Shown: positions 8,268-17,379 of the stretch, in pieces
Layout of the letters: each line of letters opens with the position of its first letter
How positions within the stretch are numbered: the stretch's first letter is position 1
Source of the DNA: Bog-756 sp963745955
GTDB lineage: Bacteria > Actinomycetota > Acidimicrobiia > Acidimicrobiales > RAAP-2
DNA: 64,000 bases
Direction: 5' to 3'
Assembly (NCBI GenBank): GCA_963745955.1
Contig: CAVUZI010000008.1
Location: forward strand, 1-64,000
Notes under the pieces: model-generated
Told to the model about the DNA's origin: nothing
Databases searched by the model: none
What the model saw: the letters and a program-made list of their open reading frames with translations, nothing else
Translations under genes and position numbers: made by a program

Positions 8268-9202
8268 GCACGCCCTCAGGGAAGACGGTGCTCATTACGG
8301 GCGCCAATGTCGGGATCGGCAAGGATGTGGCCCGGCAGCTGGCGCTACGTCCTGAGATCGGCCGCATCTATCTGGCCTGTCGGAACCAAGATCGAGCGTC
8401 AACGGCAAAGGCCGATCTCGAAGCCGTCACCGGCCGACACATCTTTGACATCATTCTCATGGACGTCGCCGATCTCGGTTCGGTCCGCGCTGGCCTAGCG
8501 GCCATCGACGGGTCCCTCGACGCGCTGGTCATGAACGCTGGTGTAATCGGCAATAAGACCTTGATGGAATTGACTGCTGACGGGGTCACCACACTGTTTG
8601 CAACGAACGTTCTGGGTCACGCCGTTCTCCTCGAAGGGCTCCTGACCCAGAACCGACTTAGCGAGGTAGCGGTGTTCGCCGCAAGTGAAGCAGCCAGGGG
8701 AATTCCGAAGTTGGGGTTCAAACGGCCAACCTTTGTCTCAACCTCTACCGATGAACTCACTACCGTCATCGACGGCAGCTACTTCGCTCAGAGAAAATAT
8801 GATCAGAACCTCGCCTTCGGTCAGGTCAAGTACATCGGGGCCTTATGGATGGCCCACTTGGCACGCCAATTCCCCGACTTCCGCTTTATCACTGTGAGCC
8901 CCGGCAACACCACGGGCACTGAAGCCGCCGCAGGCGCGGCGCCACCGCTACGCTTTGCGGCCAAACACATCATGCCCCACCTCGGTATTTCCCACGAACT
9001 TGACGTGGGCTCGAAGCGACTCGTTGACGGTGTCACCGACCCGAAGCTTTCGAGTGGCGTGTTCTACGCCAGCGCGGCCGGCAAGTTGAAGGGTCCCATG
9101 GTCGACCAAGCGGAGATCTTCCCGGACTTGGCCAACCCGTCCTTTCAGGACCACGCCAACGAGGCCATTCACCGTTTCATCCCCCAAGGGCTCACCGATT
9201 GA
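8264..9202 (+). CDS. SDR family protein (retinol dehydrogenase/POR-like) with FxxxK motif
   Basis: 312 aa, GTG start overlapping the previous stop. The cofactor motif TGANVGIG and the NAG motif (MNAGVIG) are present, with Ser in VFAASEAA. Where long-chain SDRs of this group read YxxSK, this protein reads FGQVK (LAFGQVKYIGALWMAHLA), so the catalytic Tyr is replaced by Phe. A nearby tyrosine (YFAQRKYDQN) could compensate or the alignment may shift; otherwise activity should be impaired. Third gene of the operon. Its last bases overlap the C-terminus of the transposase on the other strand, so the IS element lies directly against it. Confidence 0.82.
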   Translation: MSTPSGKTVLITGANVGIGKDVARQLALRPEIGRIYLACRNQDRASTAKADLEAVTGRHIFDIILMDVADLGSVRAGLAAIDGSLDALVMNAGVIGNKTLMELTADGVTTLFATNVLGHAVLLEGLLTQNRLSEVAVFAASEAARGIPKLGFKRPTFVSTSTDELTTVIDGSYFAQRKYDQNLAFGQVKYIGALWMAHLARQFPDFRFITVSPGNTTGTEAAAGAAPPLRFAAKHIMPHLGISHELDVGSKRLVDGVTDPKLSSGVFYASAAGKLKGPMVDQAEIFPDLANPSFQDHANEAIHRFIPQGLTD

Positions 9203-10400
9203 CTGATTGCGCAATCGTGTAGTTCCAATCTCCGTGGAACTTGTGGAGCGTAAGGGGCACAGCAGCGAGTTCGGCGGCACTTACCTTGGTGCCGGTCTCG
9301 TAGTAGTTCACGTCTTCCTCGGCTCGGATCTTGAGTCCCTTGGCTGTCGTCGTGTTCGAGATCAGCTCGACGATGGTCCGATACGAGACGAGGGGGCGAC
9401 AGCGCCAGTTCATGGAGATGAAGCTGAACATGCGGTGCTCGATCTTGTTCCACTTCGACGTTCCCGGTGGATAATGGCAGACGGTGATCTCGAGTCCGGT
9501 CTCTTTGGCCAACTTGGCCAGCTCGACCTTCCAGAGCTTGACCCGATAGCCGTTGGAACCACCGGCGTCGGCGGTGATCAAGAGCTTGGTGGCGTCAGGG
9601 AACCGGGGCTTTCCCATGGAGTACCACCAGCGCCGGATGGCTTCGACCGCGAAGGACGCCGTGTCGGCCGTGTCGCCGACCGAGACCCAGCCCTCGTCAT
9701 GGGCCAGGTCGTAGACCCCGTAGGGGACGGCCCGGCCCAGTTCCTTGTCGACGAAGTCATGGGTCTTGGTGCGGGTCGGCTCGCCGGCGGGGTGGAGCTC
9801 GCTTCCGCCGTTGGAGAACTCGCCCACCAGCTCTTTCTTCTTGGTGTCCACGGAGATCACCGGTTGATCCTGCTTCATGAACCGGCCGATCTGTTTGTTG
9901 AGGTAGACGAACTGGAGGTCTCGATCGGGATGGGCGGTACCCTCCTTCTGCTTGGAGGGAGCCTGGAGCGAGTAGCCGAGCGACTTGAGGATCCGCCCGA
10001 CCGTGTCATCGGTGATCTTGTAGCCCTGGCGCACCAACTCGGTGGCCAGCTTGCCCGTCGACTTCGACGTCCAGCGCATGTACGACATCGGATTGCCCCG
10101 AGTCTCGGGATGGACCAGCTCATCGAGGGCTTCTGCCAGTCCGGGCTGCTTGTCCTCAGACTTGATGTCACCACCACCGGGCGCCCGCTGCCGATCCGAG
10201 GGCTCTATCCCTTCGCCCACTTCGCGTTCTGCCTTGATCACCGTGTTGCGGCTCATGCCCGAGCAGTCGGCCACCGCTGTCTTGCCACCGCGTCCGAGCG
10301 CCTCGGCCATGGCGCCGGCCACCACCCGGCGTTGGAGTTCGTTCAGATGAGGCTGAACCACCTCGAAGAATCGCGCGAGCTCATCTCGGCTGGCCTCCAC
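9192..10400 (-). CDS. ISAzo13 family transposase
   Basis: 402 aa and uninterrupted. The N-terminal region has an HTH-like stretch (ADCSGMSRNTVIKAEREV), followed by the TRGNPMSYMRWTSKSTGKLA block typical of ISAzo13 transposases. The DDE-type core follows: VISVDTKKKELVG (first Asp), LLITADAGGSNGYRVKLWKV (second Asp) and PGTSKWNKIEHRMFSFISMN (Glu). GTG is the likely start because an in-frame stop lies just upstream. Full length suggests a potentially active element, unlike the IS21 copies in this window. Confidence 0.93.
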   Translation of the reverse strand: MEASRDELARFFEVVQPHLNELQRRVVAGAMAEALGRGGKTAVADCSGMSRNTVIKAEREVGEGIEPSDRQRAPGGGDIKSEDKQPGLAEALDELVHPETRGNPMSYMRWTSKSTGKLATELVRQGYKITDDTVGRILKSLGYSLQAPSKQKEGTAHPDRDLQFVYLNKQIGRFMKQDQPVISVDTKKKELVGEFSNGGSELHPAGEPTRTKTHDFVDKELGRAVPYGVYDLAHDEGWVSVGDTADTASFAVEAIRRWWYSMGKPRFPDATKLLITADAGGSNGYRVKLWKVELAKLAKETGLEITVCHYPPGTSKWNKIEHRMFSFISMNWRCRPLVSYRTIVELISNTTTAKGLKIRAEEDVNYYETGTKVSAAELAAVPLTLHKFHGDWNYTIAQSVNR

Positions 10401-10440
10401 CAGACCATCTTACATCGCGCGTCTTAACTATCGGAGGACC
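9192..10440 (-). mobile_element. ISAzo13-like insertion sequence (ends not resolved)
   Basis: The transposase gene occupies nearly all of it. I could not find convincing matching terminal inverted repeats or a target duplication, so the ends are approximate. The left end must lie at or just inside the last codons of the upstream SDR gene. Confidence 0.6.
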
Positions 10441-10704
10441 CCAAGTGACATTTGAGTGATAAGGCGCAGACTGTTTTCCACGACGGCCAGCTTCATACCG
10501 GCCGCATGGGAGGCCACCGATCCGACTTACGAGCAGCTTCATCCGGGAGCACGACTGACCTTCAGCCCCTGCCTATCCCTAAACACCAATCGGTGGGGCA
10601 TGTCAGCCGACCCGTGCTGGCCGGTCTAGGTGACCGGTTCCGGCATGTCAGGCTGGCGATGTCCCCAGTAACTTGGCTGAGTGATCTGAGATGGAGGGTT
10701 CAGG
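10401..10704. other. Intergenic region after the IS element, no gene seen
   Basis: No supported ORF. The decamer GGCATGTCAG occurs twice here (around 10598 and 10642), flanking a CCGGTC/GACCGG inverted pair. The last 15 bases hold the GGAGGG ribosome binding site of the next gene. Confidence 0.4.
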
Positions 10705-11109
10705 ATGAATCCCAAAGTTGGCAAGGTCGTGCTGTGCCTGAGCGCAGCGGGTTATCCTCTCACGGAGCTCGCCATCCGACGATTTGGTCGGCGAGGCGCC
10801 GTCATTACCGAGGTGGCCTGTTGCGGACTGTCCGTCCGTGATACAGCCATGGTCGTGGCCGGCGTTCCCAGCCGCCTTCGCCTAGGGCCGTCCATTCTTC
10901 TGTGGATGGAGTTGACGGTAGCGGTTGCCGCAAGTGCCCTGGGACTCCAGTCCGCAGTCGACGATGAATTCCGAAAGCGTGCTCGTGCGGATCCGGGACC
11001 CGTCGAGATAGCCCGCCGCCTTGCCGTTGGGGCGCTGTTCGGTCTGCACACCGTGAGATTCTGGATCTACCTCCAACCCGATCAGGGGCGGAAGCGCTCC
11101 AATCCCTGA
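10705..11109 (+). CDS. Hypothetical protein, 134 aa
   Basis: ATG preceded by GGAGGG at good spacing. The protein begins MNPKVGKVVLCLSAAGYPLT, has two conserved-looking Cys (EVACCGLSVRD), a moderately hydrophobic centre (LLWMELTVAVAASALGL) and a basic tail. It may be membrane-associated, but no clear transmembrane segment or family is recognised. Convergent with the dienelactone hydrolase gene, only 21 bp apart. Confidence 0.6.
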   Translation: MNPKVGKVVLCLSAAGYPLTELAIRRFGRRGAVITEVACCGLSVRDTAMVVAGVPSRLRLGPSILLWMELTVAVAASALGLQSAVDDEFRKRARADPGPVEIARRLAVGALFGLHTVRFWIYLQPDQGRKRSNP

Positions 11110-11130
11110 CCCATCAGACCGTGGCGGCAC

Positions 11131-11865
11131 CTACCCTGGTTGGCCTGCTTCTGAAGCCTTCAAGTGCTCGCCGAAGAACTCCACGATTCGCATTCGGGCG
11201 TCACGAGCCGACGGTTCGTGTAATTCGGCTCGTGCGAGTCGAGCAAGAACCTTGAATATTGCGGATACCTCTGCTGGGTCGTGGTCGTTGAGGAACGAAT
11301 GGCCAGCGTCGGCATAGACCTTGACATCGTGAACCACTCCATTGCGCTGTAGAGCGGCCTTCAACTTCGCAGGTGCTCTGCGCTGCGACCAGTCCTTGGC
11401 GCCGTAGCTGCCGATGACTGGGCACGCCCCTTGGAGCAGTTGGTCGGCACCCCTCGGGACACCGCCGTAGTTGACACTTGCCGCAGAGTAGCCGTGCCTC
11501 GGCGCCAGAAGAAGTGCAAAGCCGCCACCCATGCAGAAGCCGATGACCCCGATCCGACCGGTGCAGTCGGCATTTCCGGCAAGCCAGGCACGAGCTGCAT
11601 CGAGGTCGTCGAAAGTCCGTCCCCTGCGAGCCAAGGCGTCTCGCATTACCGAACGCATGCAGGTGCCTCTCTTACCGAAGTGGTAGAGGTCGGGAGCAAG
11701 TGCGATGAAACCCTCTGATGCCAGCCAGTCGGCTTGGTGCCTGAGGTCCAAGCTCATACCGAACACGTCGTGGATGACAACGACACCGGGCCACGGTCCT
11801 GCCCCCTCGGGCTTTGCCAGGTAGGCAGGGATGGCCTCTGTTCGTTCGATTGTCACATTCGGCAA
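11131..11865 (-). CDS. Dienelactone hydrolase family protein
   Basis: 244 aa alpha/beta hydrolase of usual length. The nucleophile elbow is GFCMGG with Cys in place of Ser, as in dienelactone hydrolases. The catalytic Asp lies in SYGAKDW and the His in YADAGHSFLND; the early VVVIHDVFGM strand supplies the oxyanion region. The class hydrolyses dienelactones in chlorocatechol degradation, but many relatives act on other esters or lactones. It stands alone with no catabolic genes nearby, so the substrate stays open. ATG start chosen at the conserved N-terminus. Confidence 0.9.
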   Translation of the reverse strand: MPNVTIERTEAIPAYLAKPEGAGPWPGVVVIHDVFGMSLDLRHQADWLASEGFIALAPDLYHFGKRGTCMRSVMRDALARRGRTFDDLDAARAWLAGNADCTGRIGVIGFCMGGGFALLLAPRHGYSAASVNYGGVPRGADQLLQGACPVIGSYGAKDWSQRRAPAKLKAALQRNGVVHDVKVYADAGHSFLNDHDPAEVSAIFKVLARLARAELHEPSARDARMRIVEFFGEHLKASEAGQPG

Positions 11866-11967
11866 GTCAGACTCCTATCCGAGATCGAGGCGATCCGCTC
11901 TCTCGTCCACGATGCGATCACACCATACTCACCTCTTCCGTCACGGTCTGACTCACGACCACCGGGT

Positions 11968-12099
11968 TCAAGATGCGATTCTCGATGAACGCGTACGCCG
12001 GAAGACGGCTGTGATGACCACTCCCGCGCCGAACGCGAACAGCAAGATGGGGATCCCCACAAACGCTCTACCGAACTCGGGCAGGAAGCTGACATTCAC
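11968..12099 (-). CDS. Possible 43-aa membrane protein
   Basis: A GTG-initiated frame gives VNVSFLPEFGRAFVGIPILL followed by FAFGAGVVITAVFRRTRSSR, i.e. one hydrophobic helix and a basic cytoplasmic tail, a sensible topology for a small membrane protein. No ribosome binding site is visible and it could instead be the tail of a decayed gene. It lies in an otherwise empty 0.7-kb gap. Confidence 0.25.
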   Translation of the reverse strand: MNVSFLPEFGRAFVGIPILLFAFGAGVVITAVFRRTRSSRIAS

Positions 12100-12546
12100 G
12101 AACGGGTGACGGACGCCAGGGCAATTGGACAGGTCCAATGCGCACAGTTGACCCCAGTGTCAGCCGGTTTTGCTCTGTCGGAAGCAGTGAGCGAACGATG
12201 GAGTCGACAGGGCGATGAAAGGGTCGCTCGAGCCTCGGTATGGCCTTAGCGAGATGCTCGTGCTGGCTGGCCTCGCGCCCTGAATGCCGTATTCATCGTC
12301 TTGCCTGCGTTGTCCATTGTTCCTCGATCTGGCTTCGTTTCCAACCACCGCCCGGCGCTGTTCCGTCGAGGCTACCGGCCCGTTCAGCTCACTAGCTTGG
12401 ATGACGTCGGACCTGCGCCGGGCGGTTGAGGCTTCTGGCCCACGATGGTGCTCGGCAACACTTCGCTGCGCATCGGAAACGCGGGCGCGAGACTGACTGG
12501 CTGAATTGCTGTGAGACAGCCACCGCCGTCAGGAGGGAGCACCGGG
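12100..12546. other. Intergenic region upstream of the lipid kinase gene
   Basis: No supported gene. It ends with AGGAGG (12531-12536), placed correctly for the TTG start of the next gene. Confidence 0.4.
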
Positions 12547-13932
12547 TTGACCCGTCAGCATCCAACAGACGCTCCACCCTTTGGGTCGAGGGCCGCTGCA
12601 GGCGCGGCACTAGCCTTCTCGATTGGCGCGCTCATTGTCCTGGCGGCCTTCGCGGCCAAGAATCTGCTCTACATTTCTGGCTCTGTGCTGGCCGGTGCCC
12701 TGGGGATCTCGGCGCTCTGGATTGCCGCCACCAACCGTAGGTACCGATGGTGGGCCGCGTCCTCGGCCGTGCTCTTGGTCGGAGCTGCAGTTGTAATCTT
12801 GTTCGCCGCCGGGAGAGGCATAGTTGCGGTCGCAGTCGCGATCGTCTGCATTGGTGCTGCCTGGCTGCTTGGGATGGCGGCACTGCGTTGGGAGCTCCGC
12901 CGGGCCCTGGCCCAGCGATGGCACTCTGCCCCGGCCACTCGCCATGGCATAGTCATCATGAACCCCAAGTCCGGAGACGGCAAGGTCGCCCGGTTCAATC
13001 TGGTCAGCGAGGCTCGTCGCCGCGGCATCGAGGCAGTACTAGTCGAGGCCGGCGATGACTTGGGCGAGCTCGCCGAGGCAGCGGTGGCCCGAGGTGCTGA
13101 TGCCCTGGGAATGGCAGGAGGTGACGGATCACAAGCGGTTGTGGCCGCCGTGGCCGCCAACCACAAGCTCCCTTTCGTCTGCATCCCGGCCGGCACGCGA
13201 AACCATCTCGCCCTCGACCTAGGGATCAACCGTGACGAACCCGTCACCGCGCTCGATGCCTTCGGTCCGGCTCGCGAAACCGCGATCGACCTGGGCGAAG
13301 TGAACGGCAAGGTGTTTGTTAACAACGTATCGCTCGGGCTCTATGCGCGGATCGTGGCCTCCAAGAAGTATCGCGAGGCCAAGCGCCGAACCGTAGCCGA
13401 GATGCTGCCGGATTTGTTGGGACCAGATGCTGCGCCACTTGGGCTCGTCGTCGACGGCCCGGAAGGCCCCATCGCGGGAGCGCAAGTCATCCAGGTATCC
13501 AACAATCCCTATCGACTGTCCAGCCTGAGTGGCTTCGGATCCCGCCCTTCGCTGAATTCCGGTGCGCTGGGGGTGGCGACACTTACGATCAACCGACCGA
13601 TCGACGTCAACCGCCTGGTCGCCCTCGAGGCAGCCGGTCATCCTGAACGTTATGAAGGTTGGCGCCAGTGGACGACTCGCGAACTCGAAGTGCGAGGACC
13701 GGTCCCATTGGCCGCTGCAGCCGACGGTGAAGCGGGCACATGGGTGCGTCCGCTCCACTTCACGATTCGGCCGGGCGCGCTTCGAATCCGCATCGCTCCC
13801 GGGCAACGAGGAGCTTCGCCAGCCTTCTTCTCGGCACCGGTGGGATTCTCCACTCTCGCAGGCCTCGGGCGCGTCGTGTGTGGTCGGCCGAGCGGTATTG
13901 TCGCCACCATCCGGAAGGAAAGAGAAGGGTGA
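12547..13932 (+). CDS. Diacylglycerol kinase-like lipid kinase with N-terminal membrane segments
   Basis: About 461 aa from a TTG preceded by AGGAGG at 10-base spacing; an upstream in-frame GTG lacks such a site. The N-terminal 100 residues hold three or four hydrophobic segments (AFSIGALIVLAAFAAKNLLY, LLVGAAVVILFAAGRGIVAV). The catalytic domain follows with MNPKSGDGK, the MAGGDGSQAVVAAVA nucleotide loop and IPAGTRNHLALDLG, all typical of the DAGK/YegS/sphingosine-kinase fold. It would phosphorylate a lipid hydroxyl at the membrane. The next ORF, a PAP2-type phosphatase remnant, overlaps it by 4 bp; lipid kinase and PAP2 are often paired or fused in actinobacteria. Confidence 0.88.
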   Translation: MTRQHPTDAPPFGSRAAAGAALAFSIGALIVLAAFAAKNLLYISGSVLAGALGISALWIAATNRRYRWWAASSAVLLVGAAVVILFAAGRGIVAVAVAIVCIGAAWLLGMAALRWELRRALAQRWHSAPATRHGIVIMNPKSGDGKVARFNLVSEARRRGIEAVLVEAGDDLGELAEAAVARGADALGMAGGDGSQAVVAAVAANHKLPFVCIPAGTRNHLALDLGINRDEPVTALDAFGPARETAIDLGEVNGKVFVNNVSLGLYARIVASKKYREAKRRTVAEMLPDLLGPDAAPLGLVVDGPEGPIAGAQVIQVSNNPYRLSSLSGFGSRPSLNSGALGVATLTINRPIDVNRLVALEAAGHPERYEGWRQWTTRELEVRGPVPLAAAADGEAGTWVRPLHFTIRPGALRIRIAPGQRGASPAFFSAPVGFSTLAGLGRVVCGRPSGIVATIRKEREG

Positions 13933-14423
13933 AGAATCCTGCCAATCCCGACGATCCCGCTGAAGAGACCGAGCCGTCACGAGGCTCTGACTGGATGGGC
14001 CGTCGACTCGTCGATGAGGTTCACGCCCTCGACCAGGCCGTCTACAACGCGGTGGCGAAAACCCCGACCCCAAGGTTGGACGTGCCGATCACCTGGATTT
14101 CGAACGCAGCGAACTACGGGCGACTTTGGATCATCATCGCTGCGGCGATCGCCGTCGCCGGTGGACGGGGACGGCGAGCGGCAGGTCAATGGGCGGGCGA
14201 TCGGACATTTGTTGGTGGTGCCCACTTGGTGATCCACCAAGTGGCGTGTTTGGGACCCGATGACGGTAAACCAATACCACCGGGAAAGCGGACCCCTCCG
14301 GCTGCACCCGTACTCAAGCGGAATCCACAGGTAGTACCGAACGGACTGCGGACTCTGGTTCAGTTGCCAACAGCGCTCCGCGACGCCGGAAGGCTTCCTC
14401 CAACCTCGTTCGCTGACCGCTGA
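13929..14423 (+). pseudogene. PAP2-type phosphatase, truncated after the N-terminal part
   Basis: Begins with GTG in a GTGA overlap with the lipid kinase. The N-terminus (MGRRLVDEVHALDQAVYNAV, then TPRLDVPITWISNAANYGRL and WIIIAAAIAVAGG) matches the first part of PAP2 superfamily proteins that follow DAGK genes. After about residue 90 the sequence loses any PAP2 character and lacks the catalytic KxxxxxxRP, PSGH and SRxxxxxHxxxD motifs. The frame then runs 64 bp into the 3' end of the ATPase gene on the other strand. A deletion or rearrangement that brought the ATPase gene here probably removed the catalytic half. Confidence 0.65.
14222..14244. terminator. Perfect 10-bp hairpin near the 3' side of two convergent genes
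   Basis: CCACTTGGTG (14222-14231) and CACCAAGTGG (14235-14244) pair around a 3-base loop. It lies just past the truncated PAP2 region and about 115 bp beyond the ATPase stop. It could end transcription from either side, though no strong T-run follows. Confidence 0.45.
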
Positions 14424-17068
14424 TTCGGGTGGTGAATGAAGCGGAACGCCCGGCGCTTGATTCGTCGCTCCAGCCGTTCGATGTGAGTCGATGCGATGCG
14501 GGGGCTCTTGGCATGGGGGGCCCGGTAGAACCGGGTCTTCGCCAGCTCGACCAGCAACAGGTAGACGACCACCATCCCAAACAGGATGAGGAAGAACTGC
14601 CCAGGCAGCGGCGTGAAGCCCAGCAGGTTGGCCAGTCCCGTGTACGGAAGGATCGCACCGACCAGGGCGGCCCCGGTTGGCACGAGAATCATGGGCAGAC
14701 TGGGCCTGCTCTTGAAGAACGGGACCCGCCGGGTCCGGATCACGTAGACGACGAGGGTCTGGGTAGCGATCGATTCGACAAACCAGCCGGTCCTGAACTC
14801 GACGTGACCGGCGTGGAGCAGCGAGAGCATGACCCAGAAGGTGATGAAGTCGAAGATCGAGCTCACGGGACCGAACACGACCATGAAACGTCGGATGAAC
14901 TTCATGTCCCATGCTGCCGGCCGGGCGAGGGCCTCAGGGTCCACCCGGTCTGTCGGGATCACCAGCTGACCGGCGTTGTAGAGCAGGTTGTTGAGGAGGA
15001 TCTGCGACGGCAGCATGGGCAGGAATGTCAGGAACATCGAGGCACCGGCCGCACTGAACATGTTGCCGAAGTTCGAGGACGTGGCCATGAGGACGTACTT
15101 CATGGTGTTGGCGAAGATGCGGCGGCCCTCCATCACACCTTCGGCCAACACCCCGAGATCCTTCTCGAGCAGCACCACGTCAGCCGCGTCCTTGGCCACG
15201 TCGGTGCCTGAGTCCACGGAGATCCCGACGTCGGCATGGTGCAGAGCCACCGCGTCGTTGACCCCGTCGCCGAGGAACGCCACATCCTTTCCGGTGCGGC
15301 GGGCCACCTTGATGATCCGCGACTTCTGATCGGGGCTGATCCGAGCGAACACCGTTGTGGTCAGGATCGCCGCTTCGAGGTGGTCGTCGTCGAGCGACTC
15401 GACCTCGGTGCCAGCGAGCACCCCCGCGCAGTCGACCCCGATGTCCGAACAGACTTTGGCTGCCACCAGGCCGTTGTCCCCGGTGATGATCTTCACCTCC
15501 ACTCCCAGCTGTTCGAGTTTGGCGATGGAGGAGCCGGCATCGGCCTTCGGGCGATCGGCGAAGGTCAAGAAGCCCTCCAACGCGAGCCCCTGCTCGTCCT
15601 CGGCGGTGAGCGCCTCGATGCCCTCGGCGGGCCGGGTGGCCACGGCCACCACCCGGGCCCCTTCGGAGAACAATGCCTCCAGTGCTGGGCGAGCGCCGTC
15701 GGGGACGAGCGCACACCGGTCCAGCACCACCTCGGGGGCGCCTTTGGTGATCATGAGCGGCTGCCCATCGGGATCCTTCACCAGCATCGAGGCCATCTGC
15801 CGCTCGTGGTCGAAGGGAAGGACGCCGAGCCTCTGATAGGCAGCGGTGCTCGTGGCGACATCTTCTCCGGAAGCCGCATCGGGGGCCGACCAACATGCTT
15901 GGTCCAGTGCGTTCCCGCCGACCGGCTTCCCGTCGGTGACGGTTGCCTCGTTGCACACGAGCCCGAGAAGTAGCGGGCGATCGCTGGCGCGCCCATTGGC
16001 GTCCAACGCCCGCTCGAAGGTAATGACCCCTTCGGTGAGGGTGCCCGTCTTGTCGGTGAAGAGGATCTCGATATTGCCCAGGTCCTCGATGGCCACGAGC
16101 CGTTTCACGAGGACCTTCTTCGCTGCAAGCGCTCTCGAACCGGCGGAGAGGCTCACCGTGACGATGGCCGGCATCATCTCGGGGGCGATGCCCACGGCGA
16201 TGGCCAGTGAGAAGAGCAATGCCTCGATGAAGGGCCGATCCAGCGCCACGTTGACGATGAAGATGAACGCAGTCAGGATTGCGGCCACGCCAAACAAGAA
16301 GCGGGAGAACCGGGACAGGCCCGCTTCGAAGGCAGTCTGACCCTGCTTCTCGGAAAGACCGGCAGCGATCTGCCCGAAGGCAGTACCGGCTCCGGTCCGG
16401 ACCACGACGCCAAGGGCCGATCCCTGATGAACGATCGTCCCCATGAAGGCGCACCCCGGCTGGTCCAGCGGCTGGCGGCCGGTGGCGGGCGCCACCGACT
16501 TCGCCACTGGCATCGACTCGCCGGTCAGCACGCCTTCGTCACACTCGAGCTCGTCGACCTCCAGTAGACGGATGTCGGCCGGCACCAGAACACCGATGCG
16601 GAGTGACACCACGTCACCGGGTACGAGACTCGTGACTACGACCCGGCTCTCCCGCCCGTCCCTGCGAACTTCGGCCTCCTGTCGGATCTTGGCGCGGAGA
16701 GAAGCCATCGCCACCTCCGCCCGGTACTCGTTGAAAAAGCCCAAGCCGACACTCAAGGCGACGATCACGGTGATGATCACCGCGTTCGTACCGCCTCCGG
16801 TTAACCCCGATATCAGGGCGGCGACAAGCAGCAGGATCAGGATCGGGTTACGGAGCTGGCGGAAGAGGACGGCGGTGGCCCGTACCCGATGCGTGCCGAG
16901 CGCGTTTGGCCCAAACTGTATGAGTCGCTCGGTCGCCTGGTCGGAGGACAGACCGTCTGGGCTACTCCCTAGACGCGAGAGCACCTCGTCGGGCGCAAGG
17001 CCGGCGGCGTCGGCGAGATCTAACTGCCTGTCGGGGGCACGCGTGCTCACGACCACAGAAGGCAGCAT
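14360..17068 (-). CDS. P-type ATPase, MgtA/MgtB-like cation transporter
   Basis: 902 aa, full length for the P3B magnesium-import type. The actuator motif TGES is at about 182-185. M4 reads GIAPEMMPAIVTVSLSAGS (about 294 on), close to the PEM motif of MgtA proteins. The phosphorylation motif DKTGTLT starts at Asp339, the hinge is GDGVND, and M6 contains LLNNLLYNAGQLVIPTD, again MgtA-like. Ten membrane helices are expected, with a basic C-terminal tail (RIERR-type residues). It should import Mg2+ using ATP. Its last 64 bases overlap the truncated PAP2 frame. No Shine-Dalgarno is obvious; the ATG was chosen because it covers the whole N-domain. Confidence 0.92.
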   Translation of the reverse strand: MLPSVVVSTRAPDRQLDLADAAGLAPDEVLSRLGSSPDGLSSDQATERLIQFGPNALGTHRVRATAVLFRQLRNPILILLLVAALISGLTGGGTNAVIITVIVALSVGLGFFNEYRAEVAMASLRAKIRQEAEVRRDGRESRVVVTSLVPGDVVSLRIGVLVPADIRLLEVDELECDEGVLTGESMPVAKSVAPATGRQPLDQPGCAFMGTIVHQGSALGVVVRTGAGTAFGQIAAGLSEKQGQTAFEAGLSRFSRFLFGVAAILTAFIFIVNVALDRPFIEALLFSLAIAVGIAPEMMPAIVTVSLSAGSRALAAKKVLVKRLVAIEDLGNIEILFTDKTGTLTEGVITFERALDANGRASDRPLLLGLVCNEATVTDGKPVGGNALDQACWSAPDAASGEDVATSTAAYQRLGVLPFDHERQMASMLVKDPDGQPLMITKGAPEVVLDRCALVPDGARPALEALFSEGARVVAVATRPAEGIEALTAEDEQGLALEGFLTFADRPKADAGSSIAKLEQLGVEVKIITGDNGLVAAKVCSDIGVDCAGVLAGTEVESLDDDHLEAAILTTTVFARISPDQKSRIIKVARRTGKDVAFLGDGVNDAVALHHADVGISVDSGTDVAKDAADVVLLEKDLGVLAEGVMEGRRIFANTMKYVLMATSSNFGNMFSAAGASMFLTFLPMLPSQILLNNLLYNAGQLVIPTDRVDPEALARPAAWDMKFIRRFMVVFGPVSSIFDFITFWVMLSLLHAGHVEFRTGWFVESIATQTLVVYVIRTRRVPFFKSRPSLPMILVPTGAALVGAILPYTGLANLLGFTPLPGQFFLILFGMVVVYLLLVELAKTRFYRAPHAKSPRIASTHIERLERRIKRRAFRFIHHPNQRSANEVGGSLPASRSAVGN

Positions 17069-17379
17069 GAGCGCCCGGACTCAGGACCGCTAGAGCCATT
17101 GGTCACACCACGCAAATAGGGGAGCGGCAGCCGGCATTGCGGGGACTAGTCAGAGGTTCCTCGGCTCCGTGACGGATATGTGATCTTCGTGGCCGGGGGA
17201 TCGATCGGCACCTACTGGAGCATGTCTGGCGGAGGCAGCTGGTCAGGGTATGCAGCGATCCCCTCTTTACGGCGCAGAATCGGGCCGCCCGATGGACGAA
17301 GATGCCGCTTTGGTGAACCAAAAAGACCGGATGGTCGTCTGGTCCCTCAGACTCGACCGGTTGGATTCACCTTCCAGGT
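17069..17379. other. Intergenic region upstream of the P-type ATPase gene
   Basis: No supported gene. It must contain the ATPase promoter; no riboswitch-like or M-box-like structure was recognised by eye. Confidence 0.3.

Noticed and set aside
9205..9216. 12-bp palindrome GATTGCGCAATC as IS end or operator
   Set aside because: It lies in the last codons of the transposase and has no partner at the other end.
9207..10427. Long open frame (406 codons) on the plus strand
   Set aside because: Exact antisense of the ISAzo13 transposase; composition is that of a high-GC shadow frame without recognisable domains.
15180..16454. 424-codon frame on the minus strand
   Set aside because: Lies in another frame of the P-type ATPase gene, Arg/Gly-rich, no domain; a shadow.
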